A DNA stretch of 64,000 bases from Bin5 sp965204705 (GCA_965204705.1 OZ242006.1:4960001-5024000); one strand, 5' to 3'; shown: positions 47,129 through 56,878, numbered from the stretch's first letter. Numbers and translations are program-made. Notes: generated from the sequence alone by a model not told the origin.

Positions 47129-48633
47129 CGTCCTCCCATCCCGCTCATGCGACCGGCCTGCTTCCAGGCGCTGGCTTCGTCGCTCTCGCCACCGCCGCCG
47201 ATATTGACAGCGCGGCGGCCGGCTTCGTGGGCTACGAGCGCGGCGGCCACGGCTGCGATGCGCGCCTGCTCGAGATCGGGTTCGTTATTGGCGACAAGGC
47301 GGCGGCGGTCGAGGAAACCGGTATCAAAGGTGCCCCAGATGAATTCGGTGCTGTCCATTATTTCCTGGTGGAAGGGGATCGACGTTTTGACGCCACTGAT
47401 GCGATATTCGTTGAGCGCGCGGCGCATACGCAGGATGGCTTCGGCCCTGTTTTCGCCCCAGACGATGAGTTTGGCGACCATCGGGTCGTAGAAAAGGCTA
47501 ACTTCGTAGCCGCGGTAGAGCGAGCTTTCGACGCGCACGCCGGGCCCGGTCGGTTCTTTGAGGTAGGTGACGACGCCGCTATTGGGCATGAAGTTGTTGA
47601 ACGGATCTTCGGCGGTGAGGCGGCATTCGATCGACCAGCCCTTGGGCCGGATATCTTCGGGCCGGTAGCGCATGCGGCGGCCGGCGGCGATGGTCAGCTG
47701 CTCTTTGACGATGTCGACACCGGTCACGAATTCGGTGACGGGATGTTCCACCTGCAGACGGGTGTTCATCTCCAGGAAGTAGAATTTCTCATCATCGGGA
47801 TCGTACAGGAATTCGATGGTACCGGCGTTCTCATATTGCACGGACTCAGCGGCGGCCACGGCGACTTGTCCGAGCTCCTGGCGCAGGTTTTCGTCGACGG
47901 CAACGCTGGGGGCCTCTTCGATCAGCTTCTGGTGTCGGCGCTGGATAGAGCATTCTCGCTCGCCGAGGTGGATGGTATGGCCGTAACTGTCGGCCAGGAT
48001 CTGTACTTCGATGTGGCGGGCGCTGGAGATGAATTTTTCGAGGTAGACCTCGCCGTTGCCGAAGGCGCCTTCGGCCTCACGGCGTGCGGCCAGGAGCGCG
48101 CCGTTAAACTGATTGGGATCATGAACGACGCGCATGCCTTTGCCGCCGCCGCCAGCGGTCGCCTTGATCATCAGAGGGAACCCGATCTGGACGGCGGTTG
48201 TTTTCAGCTCATCATCTCGCAGGCCCTTGCGCGAACCGGGGACAAGCGGCACGTTGTTTTTGGCGACGGTTTCGCGTGCGGTCTGTTTGTCCCCCATCTT
48301 GGCGATGGCATCGGGTGACGGCCCGATGAAGGTGATGCCGGCGTCGGCGCAGGCGGAGGCAAATTCGGCGTTTTCGGCCAAGAAGCCGTAGCCGGGATGG
48401 ACCGCATCAACGCCAGCCTTGCGGGCCACATCGATGATCTTGTCGATGCGCAGGTAGCTGTCGCGGCTGGGGGCCGGGCCGATGTGATAGGCTTCGTCGG
48501 CGTAACGCACGTGAAGGGCAGTCCGGTCGACATCAGAAAAGACGGTGGCTGTGGCGATGCCGCGCTCTTCACAGGCCCGCAACACACGCACTGCGATTTC
48601 GCCTCGATTCGCAACCAGAACTTTTTTGAACAT
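47122..48633 (-). CDS. Biotin carboxylase subunit of acyl-CoA carboxylase
   Basis: The 503-residue ATP-dependent enzyme carboxylates biotin on the carrier protein. It shows FKKVLVANRGEIAVRVLRAC, the ATP-grasp glycine loop KATAGGGGKGMRVV, the metal/substrate site EFLYDPDDEKFYFLEMNTRL and QVEHPVTEFVTG. The chain is somewhat longer than AccC because of a Gly/Ser-rich tail (GGGGESDEASAWKQAGRMSG). Its partners are the carrier (downstream, overlapping) and carboxyltransferase (upstream). Confidence 0.96.
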   Translation of the reverse strand: MFKKVLVANRGEIAVRVLRACEERGIATATVFSDVDRTALHVRYADEAYHIGPAPSRDSYLRIDKIIDVARKAGVDAVHPGYGFLAENAEFASACADAGITFIGPSPDAIAKMGDKQTARETVAKNNVPLVPGSRKGLRDDELKTTAVQIGFPLMIKATAGGGGKGMRVVHDPNQFNGALLAARREAEGAFGNGEVYLEKFISSARHIEVQILADSYGHTIHLGERECSIQRRHQKLIEEAPSVAVDENLRQELGQVAVAAAESVQYENAGTIEFLYDPDDEKFYFLEMNTRLQVEHPVTEFVTGVDIVKEQLTIAAGRRMRYRPEDIRPKGWSIECRLTAEDPFNNFMPNSGVVTYLKEPTGPGVRVESSLYRGYEVSLFYDPMVAKLIVWGENRAEAILRMRRALNEYRISGVKTSIPFHQEIMDSTEFIWGTFDTGFLDRRRLVANNEPDLEQARIAAVAAALVAHEAGRRAVNIGGGGESDEASAWKQAGRMSGMGGRW

Positions 48634-48697
48634 GCGCAGATCCTTATATTAACCGTTTACTTCAACAATGAAGCGAGCTCTCGATATGAGCCGTCGG

Positions 48698-49396
48698 TCA
48701 GATTCCCTGTCGATGGACTCGAGCCTGAATCAGAAGCCTGTCGCTGGTGAAGGGGGCCGGCGGGATTTCGCTACTCGGATGCCAGGTGCCGAAGGCGCTG
48801 TCGTTGGGCGAGAGGAGCAGGCGCCGAAAGCCCCACATTGACAGATCGACGGTGCGTCCCACGGGTGAAGAGAAACTCTCCTCCACTATGGCCTGCACGG
48901 GCGCGAAGCCGGCGGCGTAGCGTGTTTCCCAGGTTCCTTCGGGGAGGACGCCGTCGTCGTTGGGTGCGCAGGCCACGCGCAGGGTAACGATCCCACAGTC
49001 TACCACGATCACGGCCATCTGGGCGCTGCCGTATTCGATGTCGGCCTCGATTATCTGACCGGCATAGGCGTAGAGGGCGGGACCGATCTGCGTGAAACGG
49101 GGCGTGAGCGGTTCCTTCTGCACAGCGTACCAGGGGTCCGGGCCGGGCTGGGGCAGCAGGACGCCGCCGTCGAGCACGGCTGTCAGGGGGAGGCCCTGTT
49201 GCAGTCGAGGAAAGCCCATGAGCGCGAACTGTTCGGCAGAGAGCTCAAACTCGATCTGGGGCAGTTTTTGCATCTTGCCCGGGTACGGCCGAGGGCCGGA
49301 TTGAAGCTCTTCCGGCGCGGTAATCTGGCCGGTCATGGGGTCGGTTCTTGTTTCTCCGTTCGGTTTCAGCGTTGAGTTCACAGGCGTTGGACTCAC
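48698..49396 (-). CDS. Unrecognised protein inside the carboxylase operon
   Basis: 232 residues, soluble, no signal peptide or membrane helix. I do not recognise the family. The middle part (IEFELSAEQFALMGFPRLQQ, GQIIEADIEYGSAQMAVIVV, CAPNDDGVLPEGTWETRYAA) looks like a beta-rich alpha/beta fold. Its GTG start overlaps the carboxyltransferase stop by 4 nt (GTGA), and it is followed by biotin carboxylase after 64 bp, so it is translationally tied to the complex. It might be an accessory or epsilon-like subunit, which is speculation. Confidence 0.75.
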   Translation of the reverse strand: MSPTPVNSTLKPNGETRTDPMTGQITAPEELQSGPRPYPGKMQKLPQIEFELSAEQFALMGFPRLQQGLPLTAVLDGGVLLPQPGPDPWYAVQKEPLTPRFTQIGPALYAYAGQIIEADIEYGSAQMAVIVVDCGIVTLRVACAPNDDGVLPEGTWETRYAAGFAPVQAIVEESFSSPVGRTVDLSMWGFRRLLLSPNDSAFGTWHPSSEIPPAPFTSDRLLIQARVHRQGI

Positions 49397-50952
49397 AGGG
49401 GGATATTCCCGTGTTTTTTGGGGGGTAATCGATCGCGTTTGTTCTGCAGCATTTCCAGTGCGTTGATCAGGCGCGGTCGGGATTCATGCGGTTCGATCAC
49501 GTCGTCGATGAAGCCGTTGGCGGCCGCGATGTAAGGGTTAGCGAAACGGCTGCGATAGTCTGCGACCAGGTCGTTTCGCTTGGCAACGGGATCCTCAGCG
49601 GCGGCGATTTCGCGACGGAAGATTACATTTACGGCGCCCTCCGGCCCCATCACGGCGATTTCGGCCGAAGGCCAGGCGAGGACCAGGTCGGCGCCGATGT
49701 GGCGGGGGTTCATGACGCAGTAGGCTCCGCCGTAGGCCTTGCGCACGATGACGGTCAGTTTGGGAACCGTCGCTTCGGAGAAGGCGTAGAGAAGCTTTGC
49801 GCCATGGCGAATGATGCCGCCGTGCTCTTGATTGAGGCCGGGCAGGAAGCCGGGCACATCTTCGAGGACGACAAGCGGGATGTTGAAGCAGTCGCAGAAG
49901 CGGACAAAGCGGGCCGCTTTCTGGCTGGCGTCGACATCGAGGACACCGGCGAGGACGGCGGGCTGCTGGGCGACGATGCCGATGGTGCGGCCGCCCAAGC
50001 GGGCGAAACAGACCATAACGTTGCGGGCCCACTGCTCGTGGACCTCAAGGAACTGACCGTCGTCGACGATGCGCCGGATGATCTCTTTCATATCGTAGGG
50101 ACGGTTGGGATTATCAGGCACTATGGAGTCAAGCTCTTCATCCTGGCGCAACAGATCGTCGGTGGATGGCACGACGGGCGGGTCTTCCATATTGTTATTG
50201 GGCAGATAGCTCATCAGCTGCTGCACGATGAAGAGGGCGTCTTCCTCGTTTTCAGCGGTGAAGTGGGCGACACCGGATTTGCTGCCGTGGATGGATGCGC
50301 CGCCCAGCTCTTCAAAGGTGACCTCTTCATGGGTGACCGTTTTGACCACATCGGGTCCGGTGACGAACATGTGGCTTGTGTCTTTGACCATGATGACGAA
50401 GTCGGTAATGGCGGGCGAGTAGACGGCTCCACCGGCGCAGGGCCCCATAATTACGCTGACCTGGGGGACAACGCCGGAAGCCATGACATTGCGGAAGAAG
50501 ATGTCAGCGTAGCCGGCCAGGCTGAGCACGCCTTCCTGGATACGTGCGCCGCCGGAGTCGTTGAGGCCGATGACGGCGGCGCCGTTTTTCATGGACATAT
50601 CGAGGATTTTGCAGATTTTGGCGGCGTGATGGCGGCTGACGCTGCCGCCAAAGACGGTAAAGTCCTGGGAAAAGACGTAGACGAGGCGGTCATCGATAGT
50701 GCCGTAGCCTGTAACGACGCCGTCACCGGGGATGCGCTGCTCGTCGAGGCCGAAATCATGGCTGTCGTGGGTGACGAGAGCGTCAACTTCGCGAAAGCTG
50801 CCTTTGTCCAACATCAGCTCGAGCCGCTCGCGGGCGGTGGCCCGGCCCTTAGCGTGCTGAACTTCGATTCGTTCGAGGCCGCCCCCGAGTTTGGCCATGT
50901 CTTTGCGGCTGCGCAGGTCGGTTATACGGGGATCGATTGTCGAGTCAGTCAA
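49393..50952 (-). CDS. Acyl-CoA carboxylase carboxyltransferase (beta) subunit
   Basis: The 519-residue subunit moves the carboxyl group from biotin to an acyl-CoA (propionyl-, acetyl- or methylcrotonyl-CoA). Family landmarks are GKGSFREVDALVTHDSHDFG, FSQDFTVFGGSVSRHHAAKI, the first oxyanion region GLNDSGGARIQEGVLSLAGY, GPCAGGAVYSPAITDFVIMV and, in the second half, VLEDVPGFLPGLNQEHGGII and KAYGGAYCVMNPRHIGADLV. The length equals that of PccB, and this group most often acts on propionyl-CoA. It is the first gene of the operon. Confidence 0.95.
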   Translation of the reverse strand: MTDSTIDPRITDLRSRKDMAKLGGGLERIEVQHAKGRATARERLELMLDKGSFREVDALVTHDSHDFGLDEQRIPGDGVVTGYGTIDDRLVYVFSQDFTVFGGSVSRHHAAKICKILDMSMKNGAAVIGLNDSGGARIQEGVLSLAGYADIFFRNVMASGVVPQVSVIMGPCAGGAVYSPAITDFVIMVKDTSHMFVTGPDVVKTVTHEEVTFEELGGASIHGSKSGVAHFTAENEEDALFIVQQLMSYLPNNNMEDPPVVPSTDDLLRQDEELDSIVPDNPNRPYDMKEIIRRIVDDGQFLEVHEQWARNVMVCFARLGGRTIGIVAQQPAVLAGVLDVDASQKAARFVRFCDCFNIPLVVLEDVPGFLPGLNQEHGGIIRHGAKLLYAFSEATVPKLTVIVRKAYGGAYCVMNPRHIGADLVLAWPSAEIAVMGPEGAVNVIFRREIAAAEDPVAKRNDLVADYRSRFANPYIAAANGFIDDVIEPHESRPRLINALEMLQNKRDRLPPKKHGNIPL

Positions 50953-51152
50953 GACAAACTCCTCTATCCTGTCGTTGTTCGTTTTGCAGATGTTCGTGGC
51001 AATTCAATTGCTGCCCACGGCAGATTTCGAGCTCCGGGCGTGCCAGACTGGCGCTGTCGGGGCGTGGATGCGACCGCGCATAATCCCAGACCAGAAAGAA
51101 CAGCCGGCAGCTGTCTTTGAGAGTGGTCCGGGCCAGGGTCCATTGCCTGTCT

Positions 51153-52019
51153 TCATAGCGAGATGGTACCTGTCAGCAGCAGCAGTCCTATCAGGACCGG
51201 TTGATGGATCACATAGATGACCAGGGAATGGCGGCCAAGGAACTGCAGAACAGTGAATGGAAAAAATTCTCCGAGATTGGGCAGCGGCAGTTTGCGCGCG
51301 CCGCCTTCATAGAAAACGGTACCCACGAAGACGCCGATCAGGAAGACGGCAAACCAGTGGGGAAAGGGAAAGTAATCGGAATAGTAGTAGCCAGGCGGTT
51401 CAATGCCTAGCGGAACCAGCCAGGAGACACCTTCGGGCGCGTGTACATTCAGGTATTGCAGAAGGTAGCTGAGGGCATAGAGCACGGCGGCCACGGACAG
51501 CGTCAGCCATCGTTTGTTCAGGAAAGGGATCGAGCAGACTATCGATGTCCCGATCAGATGGAGCACGCCAAAGTCGATGGGCGGCAGAACGGCCACCCGC
51601 ATTACCAATGAAAGTATAAGTCCGATACCGAGAACATGCAGCCCGCGGCGGGCGACTTTCCAGGCCAACCCATCGGCCGAACCGCTTCTGGACAGTGCCC
51701 GATTGTAGCTCAATACTACCGAGACTCCGGCGAGCGTGATGAAGGAGGTCGCGGTGAATCGTTGGAAATAGAACCAGAAGCCCTCATGCAGTACGATCGG
51801 CTGGCCGCCGAAGTTCCGGAGGTCGAACACCAAATGAAAGATGACCATTGTGATAATGGCCACGCCGCGCCAGCTGTCGACCTCCCAGAAGCGGGTAAAG
51901 GCGGTTGTTGTTGCGATGGGGACCGCCTTGGCAGGGTCGGTCTCCGGACTTTCCGGTCCGTTCTTCTCTTTATCCTTTTCGGGCAGTTCGCGCTGAATCG
52001 CTGCGGACTTTTGTGTCAT
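51153..52019 (-). CDS. DUF1624 / heparan-alpha-glucosaminide N-acetyltransferase-like membrane protein
   Basis: The 288-residue protein has a charged N-terminus and about seven membrane segments. The conserved opening DSWRGVAIITMVIFHLVFDL and the closing FLGRHSLVIYVIHQPVLIGL mark the HGSNAT catalytic-like domain family (also called DUF1624), whose eukaryotic member acetylates glucosamine across the lysosomal membrane. The bacterial role is unknown. It lies 200 bp upstream of the carboxyltransferase gene on the same strand. Confidence 0.85.
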   Translation of the reverse strand: MTQKSAAIQRELPEKDKEKNGPESPETDPAKAVPIATTTAFTRFWEVDSWRGVAIITMVIFHLVFDLRNFGGQPIVLHEGFWFYFQRFTATSFITLAGVSVVLSYNRALSRSGSADGLAWKVARRGLHVLGIGLILSLVMRVAVLPPIDFGVLHLIGTSIVCSIPFLNKRWLTLSVAAVLYALSYLLQYLNVHAPEGVSWLVPLGIEPPGYYYSDYFPFPHWFAVFLIGVFVGTVFYEGGARKLPLPNLGEFFPFTVLQFLGRHSLVIYVIHQPVLIGLLLLTGTISL

Positions 52020-52415
52020 TTGGCACTTTCAGGCCACGGTAAAGCTGCAGGTGCAGGCAGCAGCTGTGCACTTGAAACAATTCCCGGTTCCTGCGAGAAT
52101 CAGAATTGCGGCTACTCACACCAGGCCTCCCGGCGCCGGATGAACCGGTTTACGGCCGTCGGTGTACAGTACGCTGACCGGGCAGTGTAGTAGTACCACT
52201 GATATTATATCGCATACGACTAACCCGGCGCTCCCCAGACCAACGGCAACGCGCGCATACATTATCGTCACTGGTGGGATCGTCGCAGGAATAGCGTCTG
52301 AGCGTGGTCGTCAGGCGGCAGTGTGTGGGCAGAGTGCGGAAACCCACTACTCACTACTTTTGACTGCTACAGTGCGCGAACATTTTACACGATAGGACAG
52401 GAGATCACAAGGAAA
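52020..52415. other. Divergent intergenic region
   Basis: No supported gene. It separates the DUF1624 gene and biotin protein ligase and contains an AT-rich GATATTATATC block (52200-52210) that could serve a promoter in either direction. The biotin ligase frame stays open back to 52323 but the translation there has no family similarity. Confidence 0.35.
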
Positions 52416-53378
52416 TTGGACGAAGTGGAGACGTATCTTGGCGGCGAAAAGTCGAGGAAGGGTGTTGACTACCACCGAGGGGCGGCTGTACCGAGATGGG
52501 TTGAGCGGGCACGAGAAAGGCTGAGCGCTCTCGAGGGAGCCAGGTCGCGCCGCCATATTGGTCACTGTATAGAGTTTCACGATTCATTGCCTAGCACGAT
52601 GGCGATCGCTCGCGGGATATTTGACGGGCTGGGGGACGGCGCCGCGGGCGCGGTGGTCATTACGGACCATCAGACGGCCGGGCGGGGGCGGTTGGATCGC
52701 GGCTGGGAAGACGCGGCGGGGCGCGGTCTGCTGGGCAGCTATATACTGTGCGGCGAACTGTTGCCGGAAGATCCTTCACTGGCGGTGATGGTGGCGGGCC
52801 TGGCTGTGCTGCGGGCAATTGACGTGAGCTGCCCACAGCTGGAGGACCGTATTCGTCTGAAGTGGCCAAACGATGTGATCGCAGTGGAAGAGGGCGGGCC
52901 GGTCAAGCTGGCGGGCATTCTGGCGGAGAGCATTTTTGAGGAGCAGGCGCTCAGCGGTGTCATTCTCGGTATTGGTGTCAATGTCAATCAGGATTCGGAT
53001 GAATTGCCGGCTGTTCGCGGCGGCGGGCTGCCTCCATCCAGTTTGATGCTTCTGGGCCACGGCAGCAGTCCTCCCCATGCCGGATATGCGGAGATAGAGA
53101 GGGAGGACTTGCTGGTGGCTCTGTGCCGGGCGCTGGATGATCTGTGCGCGGCGGGCTCGCGTCCTTCTGCGGGGGACATCCACGCCCGCTGGGAACGCGC
53201 GCTGTACGGTTTGGGCGCTGCCGTAACGGCCGATACCGCTGATGGGCCGGTCCGGGGACGGGCGGTTGGCACATCCTCACAGGGGGCGCTGCGAGTCCGG
53301 GTTGCCGACGGGGAGACGGTCGAGATCCATTCCGGAGAGGTCGTTTTCAGTTGGGACGGCGCTGGCGACGAGCGGTAA
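52416..53378 (+). CDS. birA: Biotin--[carboxylase] ligase
   Basis: The 320-residue ligase attaches biotin to the carrier Lys via biotinyl-AMP. It has the ATP/biotin site EFHDSLPSTMAIARGIFDG, the GRGR loop (TDHQTAGRGRLDRGW), KWPNDV with the biotin-contact Lys, and GVILGIGVNVNQ. The C-terminal SH3-like domain ends in IHSGEVVFSWDG. There is no N-terminal helix-turn-helix, so it cannot repress transcription as E. coli BirA does. The start is uncertain: TTG 52416 is used here, and the frame is open to 52323. It lies close to the biotin-dependent carboxylase operon it serves. Confidence 0.92.
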   Translation: MDEVETYLGGEKSRKGVDYHRGAAVPRWVERARERLSALEGARSRRHIGHCIEFHDSLPSTMAIARGIFDGLGDGAAGAVVITDHQTAGRGRLDRGWEDAAGRGLLGSYILCGELLPEDPSLAVMVAGLAVLRAIDVSCPQLEDRIRLKWPNDVIAVEEGGPVKLAGILAESIFEEQALSGVILGIGVNVNQDSDELPAVRGGGLPPSSLMLLGHGSSPPHAGYAEIEREDLLVALCRALDDLCAAGSRPSAGDIHARWERALYGLGAAVTADTADGPVRGRAVGTSSQGALRVRVADGETVEIHSGEVVFSWDGAGDER

Positions 53379-53505
53379 ACGGCTTTGAGCTAGTTCTCAG
53401 ACGGCGGCGCGGTGCTGGGCGAGAGGCCGTTCGCTTGATGGGCTTGCTGTGGGGACTTCTCGAGCGGCAATCATTCTTCAGTTAGAGTAATGCACAGCCG
53501 TTTCC

Positions 53506-53853
53506 GGGTGCAGTCCAGTTTTGGGGAGAGAGTGGGCAGGCACAAGGCCTGCCCCTACCGTGGTCACGGCGGACGGTTTCGCGGCACGACGTGGGTGGGC
53601 GACCGGTGGCATAGACAGTACGCCGGCGACGCGACGCCAGCGTGGCATGGTGTAGGGGGGGCGTTGCGGGGGGAGTCCCCCCGCACAAGGGAGGGCCGAA
53701 GGCCCGACCGCACAACTGCAGTGGTCAGTGATCAGTAGTCAGTGGTCAGTGGTCAGAAACGATGGCGCTTGTCCTGCTTGGGGACGCGAATTGGCTTTAG
53801 CTTAGTCGTTTACGGAGATGTACGAGAGTTCACCCCCAATCCGGACTGCACCC
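53506..53853. repeat. MITE-like element, copy C (348 bp)
   Basis: Left end GGGTGCAGTCCAG, right end CGGACTGCACCC; the same internal hairpins and CAGTGGTCAGTG stretch as copy A, and nearly identical to it over most of its length. The flanks CCGTTTCC (53498-53505) and CCGATTCG (53854-53861) match at 6 of 8 bases, a decayed target duplication. Confidence 0.85.
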
Positions 53854-53868
53854 CCGATTCGGAAATGA

Positions 53869-53897
53869 TTGGTCTTCTTTGGCGAAGAGGGTATCAT
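53869..53897 (+). promoter_or_regulatory. Promoter-like pair after MITE copy C
   Basis: TTGGTC (53869-53874), 17-bp spacer, TATCAT (53892-53897). The -35 box begins 16 bp after the element. It is weaker than the pairs after copies A and B. Confidence 0.5.
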
Positions 53898-53947
53898 GAA
53901 TTGTATTGGCTCTTTTTGTCGCCTCTTTCAGCAACCAAGCTCCTGCC

Positions 53948-55288
53948 ATGAACCTATCCTCTGAATCTCAGGTCCGATTTCAACTTGTACAGACGCCCGA
54001 GCCGAGGTACACGCCGCGCGACCGCCCACGGGGGGCGCCCGATGGGCAGCAGCGCTGGATGGCCCTGGTGATACTCATTGCGTTCGGTTGGCGGATGATT
54101 GGCCTGATCGCGCGTAAACTCGGCCAGGTGGAACAGGAAACAATCGAGCTGGCAACCGGACCGGTGGAGGGAGCGGTTGGGACGCTGGTGGCACCCGTGC
54201 AGAACGGGATGTTGTACTATCTTCTGATCGGGCCGTGGATCCAATTCTTTGGAACCGATCTCTTCGCGCTGCGTTATTTTTCCGTACTGACGAGCGCTAT
54301 CGCCATCGCACTGATGTGGCAGGTGGCTCGTCGAATGGTACCGGCAGTTGGCAGCACTCTGCTGAGGAATCTGCCGCTGTTGTCGACACTTTTTCTGGCC
54401 TTCAATCCATTGCAGCTGTGGTATAGCCAGGAGGGGGGGCGGTACGGACTGGTTGTGACGCTGGCGTTGTTCTCGAGTTGGAGCTGGCTGCAGGCGATGT
54501 GGTACAGCGGATACAGGCGCTGGCTCGTCTATCTTGTGATTACGTCGATAGCGATCTACACGCAGACGTTTACCGCGCTGCTCCTGCCGGTCCATCTGGT
54601 CTGGTTTTTGCTGGCCAACCCGCTCAACCGCAAACGCTGGAAGGGATTCGGGCTGACGCTGATCGGCTTTGCACTACCAATTCTGCCTTTGACGGCGTGG
54701 GGCAGGGGTTTACTGGCCGGCGTATTCGATGGGGTCGAACAGCCGAATGGCGGCGCGCTGCAGAACGTTGCAGCCGACCTGCCGGTCATGCCACTGACGG
54801 AGATGGCGCGCACACTGCTTCTGGATAATGCCCAGGGCTTGTTGGAACCTATTTCGTATCTCTGGCTGATCCCGATCTTCTTTTTGGGCTTGACCGGTCT
54901 TCTGGTTGGGTATACGGAGTTCGGGGGGCGGATTGCGAATGTGGGCATGTTGGCGACCTGGCTGGTTCTGCCGGTCCTGCTGCTCTACGCCATCAGCCGG
55001 TTTGCGCCGGCGATGGTGCAGCCCGCAGCCCAGTTTGGTGAGAGGGCAGCCCGATTCGAGGGCATTGTCTGGATTGCGCCGGCGTTTACGATGTTTGTGG
55101 CGCTGGGGACACAGGTGATGCGTCGCGCTTACGGGCGTGTGGGCAACTGGCTGGCGGTCGGGATGATCATCTTTGTGATTGTGTTCTGGGGTTACAGCTG
55201 GTGGGAACACGGCCAGCGGCCGATCAACGTTCAGTCAGGCGCGGTCGAGTTCTCACCGGACTCGATGCGCGATTTTCCGGAGTTGTAA
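53948..55288 (+). CDS. Membrane glycosyltransferase-like protein (GT39/PMT type)
   Basis: The 446-residue integral membrane protein has about ten hydrophobic helices. The first periplasmic loop, just after helix 1, begins with acidic ARKLGQVEQETIELATGPVE, and a later loop has FNPLQLWYSQEGGRYGLVVT, as in the dolichyl/undecaprenyl-phosphate-mannose glycosyltransferases of the PMT/ArnT group; the classical DE pair is not evident. It may transfer a lipid-linked sugar, but this is only by fold class. ATG 53948 is preferred to the upstream in-frame start at 53906, which would lie very near the transcription start. The protease gene follows after 1 bp. Confidence 0.8.
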   Translation: MNLSSESQVRFQLVQTPEPRYTPRDRPRGAPDGQQRWMALVILIAFGWRMIGLIARKLGQVEQETIELATGPVEGAVGTLVAPVQNGMLYYLLIGPWIQFFGTDLFALRYFSVLTSAIAIALMWQVARRMVPAVGSTLLRNLPLLSTLFLAFNPLQLWYSQEGGRYGLVVTLALFSSWSWLQAMWYSGYRRWLVYLVITSIAIYTQTFTALLLPVHLVWFLLANPLNRKRWKGFGLTLIGFALPILPLTAWGRGLLAGVFDGVEQPNGGALQNVAADLPVMPLTEMARTLLLDNAQGLLEPISYLWLIPIFFLGLTGLLVGYTEFGGRIANVGMLATWLVLPVLLLYAISRFAPAMVQPAAQFGERAARFEGIVWIAPAFTMFVALGTQVMRRAYGRVGNWLAVGMIIFVIVFWGYSWWEHGQRPINVQSGAVEFSPDSMRDFPEL

Positions 55289-55289
55289 T

Positions 55290-56006
55290 ATGTATCAAGG
55301 TTCTGGCGGCCGGGGTTGGAACGCCCTTTCGCGCGGGCAGCAGATCGGGATCGGGGTTGTAGGGATTCTGGTCTTGTATGCGCTTCTGTCCGGGGGCGGT
55401 TCCCTGGGGCGGATGGGCGATCCGCTCTGGCTCGTTACGGTGGCGGTCATTATTCTGGTGGCCTTACCTGTTCACGAGATGGCGCATGCGGCGATGGCGG
55501 TCCAGTTGGGCGACCCGACGCCGCAAATGCAAGGGCGCTACACATTCAATCCTGTGGCCCATATCGATCCGTTTGGGGCGCTGTTGATCCTGTTTACGGG
55601 ATTCGGCTGGGCGAAGCCGGTGCAGTGGAATCCCGGCAACATTGATGTAGACGTGCGCGTGGGGACGATACTGGTGGCGGCGGCTGGCCCAGTGAGCAAT
55701 CTGCTGCTGGCTGCTGTGGGCGCCTTTCTCGTTCCCTTTGCGGACATCCCCATGCTGGAGCGATTTCTGATCTTTTTTGTCTGGATCAACACGCTGTTGT
55801 TTGTATTCAATCTGATCCCGATTCCGCCGTTGGATGGCTCGCATATTCTGTTTGCCCTTCTGCCCGGAGAACATCTCGAACTGCGCATGGCCCTGAGCCG
55901 CTTCGGCTTCATCATCTTGCTGGCCGCAATCTACCTTGGACGGGGGGTCATTACAGGCGTGGCCGGCGAGATTGTCAGGTGGCTGCTTCTTGCTTTCGGG
56001 GGCTGA
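55290..56006 (+). CDS. Site-2 protease family (M50) membrane metalloprotease
   Basis: The 238-residue intramembrane zinc protease has about five membrane segments. The zinc motif is VHEMAHAAM (HExxH, about residue 63) and the third ligand region is NLIPIPPLDGSHIL, the family's LDG motif, within a helix near the C-terminus. Such short members of the M50 family without PDZ domains are common. The substrate is unknown. It starts 1 bp after the preceding gene's stop, so it is cotranscribed with it. Confidence 0.92.
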   Translation: MYQGSGGRGWNALSRGQQIGIGVVGILVLYALLSGGGSLGRMGDPLWLVTVAVIILVALPVHEMAHAAMAVQLGDPTPQMQGRYTFNPVAHIDPFGALLILFTGFGWAKPVQWNPGNIDVDVRVGTILVAAAGPVSNLLLAAVGAFLVPFADIPMLERFLIFFVWINTLLFVFNLIPIPPLDGSHILFALLPGEHLELRMALSRFGFIILLAAIYLGRGVITGVAGEIVRWLLLAFGG

Positions 56007-56196
56007 AACTGCAGTGGTCAGAACTGCAGTGGTCGGTGGTCAGTGGTCAGTGACTGCGGCGGTTGATTGAAGATGGGGCGTGTTGCGCGGTTGTGGAGGG
56101 TTGATTGCCGGGATGGGAGGGGGAGCGGCTTTATTCATTTGGGCGGGCGGTGATAGTTGAGTATGATGGGCGGCAGGAGGGGGATTGGAAGGACAG

Positions 56197-56790
56197 ATGC
56201 AGGGAACGGCCGGCAGGATTTCGCGGCGCATACGGCAGTTTGTGCGGGGTGTTACGGCTTCCGTTTCGGCTGAGGAACTGCAGCAGGCAGCCCGATTTCT
56301 CCCACCAGCGGGGCTGGCCCGTTTTCGGCAGATGCCGGTGGATGCCCAGCGACACAGTTTGAACGTTCTGGTAAGTTTGCAGCGTGCGGGCTGGCAGGAT
56401 GGGGATCTGTTGGCGGCGGCGCTGCTCCACGATGCGGGCAAGTCGGCGGCGGCGAAGGCCGGACGGGATTTCAATGCGTGGGTGCGGACGGCGCTGGTGC
56501 TGATGGAGGCGTTTGCGCCGGGTCTGGCCGCCCGTTTGAGTGCGGAGGATGCACAGGGCGGCTGGCGCTATCTTCTGCATGTCCATTTGACTCATCCGCG
56601 CATTGGCGCACGTTGGGCTGAGGCGGATGGGTGCAGCCCGCTTACTTGCTGGCTGATCGCCCATCACCAGGACAAGACGGGGCGGTCTGGTGTTGTATTG
56701 AACCCGGTTGAGGGGTGCGGATCGCAGCGGGCTTCAGACGATCGAATGCGCCTGCTGGCGGCACTGCAGTGGGCTGACAGCCAGAATTGA
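56197..56790 (+). CDS. HD-domain phosphohydrolase-like protein
   Basis: The 197-residue protein has HD-superfamily metal-site spacing: DAQRHSLNVLVSLQ (first His), LLAAALLHDAGKSA (HD pair) and the later HVHLTHPRIGARWAEADGCS and WLIAHHQDK. HD proteins hydrolyse phosphomonoesters or nucleotides. ATG 56197 has GGAAGGA 4 bp upstream. It is followed by the TyrA-like gene on the same strand. Confidence 0.8.
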   Translation: MQGTAGRISRRIRQFVRGVTASVSAEELQQAARFLPPAGLARFRQMPVDAQRHSLNVLVSLQRAGWQDGDLLAAALLHDAGKSAAAKAGRDFNAWVRTALVLMEAFAPGLAARLSAEDAQGGWRYLLHVHLTHPRIGARWAEADGCSPLTCWLIAHHQDKTGRSGVVLNPVEGCGSQRASDDRMRLLAALQWADSQN

Positions 56791-56878
56791 TATCTGCCCG
56801 CGGCGTGACACGGGGTCCGAGACGGCGTCAGGGCAGACGCTGGGACGCGATTTTTTACAACATTCAGGACAACAACTC

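Noticed and set aside
46448..47491. 347-codon plus-strand ORF over the biotin carrier gene
   Set aside because: It is antisense to the clear biotinyl-domain gene and the end of biotin carboxylase; in high-GC DNA such shadows are common, and the translation has no family pattern.
49486..51120. 544-codon plus-strand ORF over the carboxyltransferase gene
   Set aside because: It is the complementary shadow of a highly conserved coding sequence, rich in DGG/VGD runs typical of antisense reading.
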